Source: Bordetella bronchialis
GTDB lineage: Bacteria; Pseudomonadota; Gammaproteobacteria; Burkholderiales; Burkholderiaceae_B
Direction of reading: 5' to 3'
NCBI RefSeq assembly: GCF_001676705.1
Contig: NZ_CP016170.1
Span: forward strand, 3,720,001-3,784,000
Length of the DNA: 64,000 bases
Below are positions 63,688 through 64,000 of this stretch, in pieces (position 1 is the stretch's first letter; each line of letters starts with the position of its first letter). The position numbers and the translations under genes are program-made. Under the pieces are notes generated by a model. It did no database searches. It had not been told where the DNA came from and saw only the letters and a program-made list of their open reading frames with translations.

Positions 63688-64000
63688 TCAGAAGCGGGAT
63701 AGGTCCGGGAATCGCAACTCGCCGCCGTGCACGTGCATCTTGCCGTACTCGGCGCAACGCGCCAGGGTGGGTATGACCTTCTGGGGGTTGAGCAGGCAAC
63801 TAGGGTCGAAGGCCCGCTTCACGGCAAGGAAAGTATCGAGTTCCTCGCGCGAAAACTGCACGCACATCTGATTGATTTTCTCCATACCCACACCGTGCTC
63901 TCCCGTCACGGTGCCTCCCACCTGTACGCACAGCTCGAGTATCGCCACGCCGAATTTATCGGCGCGCTCGGTCTCGTCCGGCTTGTTGGAATCGAAAAGA
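63688..64000 (-). CDS. glcD: Glycolate oxidase subunit GlcD, C-terminal part (partial)
   Basis: The last 103 residues of the FAD-linked catalytic subunit, cut by the right edge of the window. Visible are QVGGTVTGEHGVGMEKI, the HGVGxEK motif of FAD-linked oxidase C-terminal domains, and FDPSCLLNPQKVIPTL. The frame is open to base 64000. It is first of the glcD-glcE-glcF set. The regulator glcC, usually upstream, would be outside the window. Confidence 0.94.
   Translation of the reverse strand, partial: LFDSNKPDETERADKFGVAILELCVQVGGTVTGEHGVGMEKINQMCVQFSREELDTFLAVKRAFDPSCLLNPQKVIPTLARCAEYGKMHVHGGELRFPDLSRF

Overview
The window is high-GC chromosomal DNA from a betaproteobacterium of the order Burkholderiales, most likely family Alcaligenaceae (Bordetella, Achromobacter or a close relative). 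The evidence is the block exbB-exbD-lpxK-trm112-kdsB-adk, the tripartite-tricarboxylate (Bug) receptors, the DUF3579 protein beside argF, and the three-gene pntAA-pntAB-pntB and glcD-glcE-glcF sets. There is no insertion sequence, prophage, CRISPR array or plasmid function. It looks like a stable core backbone with a few accessory clusters.

Layout. 0-7 kb: start of xseA, then an ExbBD pair fused by overlaps to envelope genes (lpxK, kdsB), adk, a short-chain dehydrogenase and murJ. 7-9 kb: an orphan FecR-type protein and rpsT. 9-16 kb: a sugar-acid-type catabolic cluster (DapA-like lyase, GntR regulator, malate/lactate-type dehydrogenase, Bug receptor, HpcH-type aldolase) divergent from a second Bug receptor and a 2-hydroxyacid dehydrogenase. 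The divergent promoters overlap and carry GntR-type operators. 16-20 kb: DUF3579 gene, argF, a hypothetical gene and argG. 20-26 kb: response regulator, sensor kinase and the potassium transporter kup in one operon, then tonB-exbB-exbD behind a Fur-box-like site. 26-33 kb: tRNA-Val, hupB, the set rnr-rlmB-PLP enzyme-piuC, and two identical tRNA-Leu genes. 33-39.5 kb: a GNAT enzyme, AEC and ArsB-type transporters, a thiosulfate-type YeeE transporter and a membrane-anchored glutamate-synthase-like flavoprotein.

39.5-51.3 kb is the most unusual part. It holds a sigma-54 gene (rpoN), two sigma-54 activators transcribed away from each other, a PRC-barrel protein, a 92-residue acidic protein and two small exported proteins. 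By eye, good -24/-12 (GG-N10-GC) sigma-54 promoters stand before the acidic gene, the PRC-barrel gene, rpoN itself and both exported-protein genes. These genes look like a self-contained, self-amplifying sigma-54 stress or envelope regulon. Beyond it lie a membrane-stress operon ending in a phospholipase-D-type lipoprotein, and the ergothioneine genes egtD-egtB.

51.3-64 kb is housekeeping again: tRNA-Met, a cold-shock gene, three small hypothetical genes, purB, a glutathione transferase, a TSUP transporter, mnmA, the proton-translocating transhydrogenase and glycolate oxidase (glcD cut by the window edge). All promoter, operator and terminator calls were made by eye, without any search or computation.
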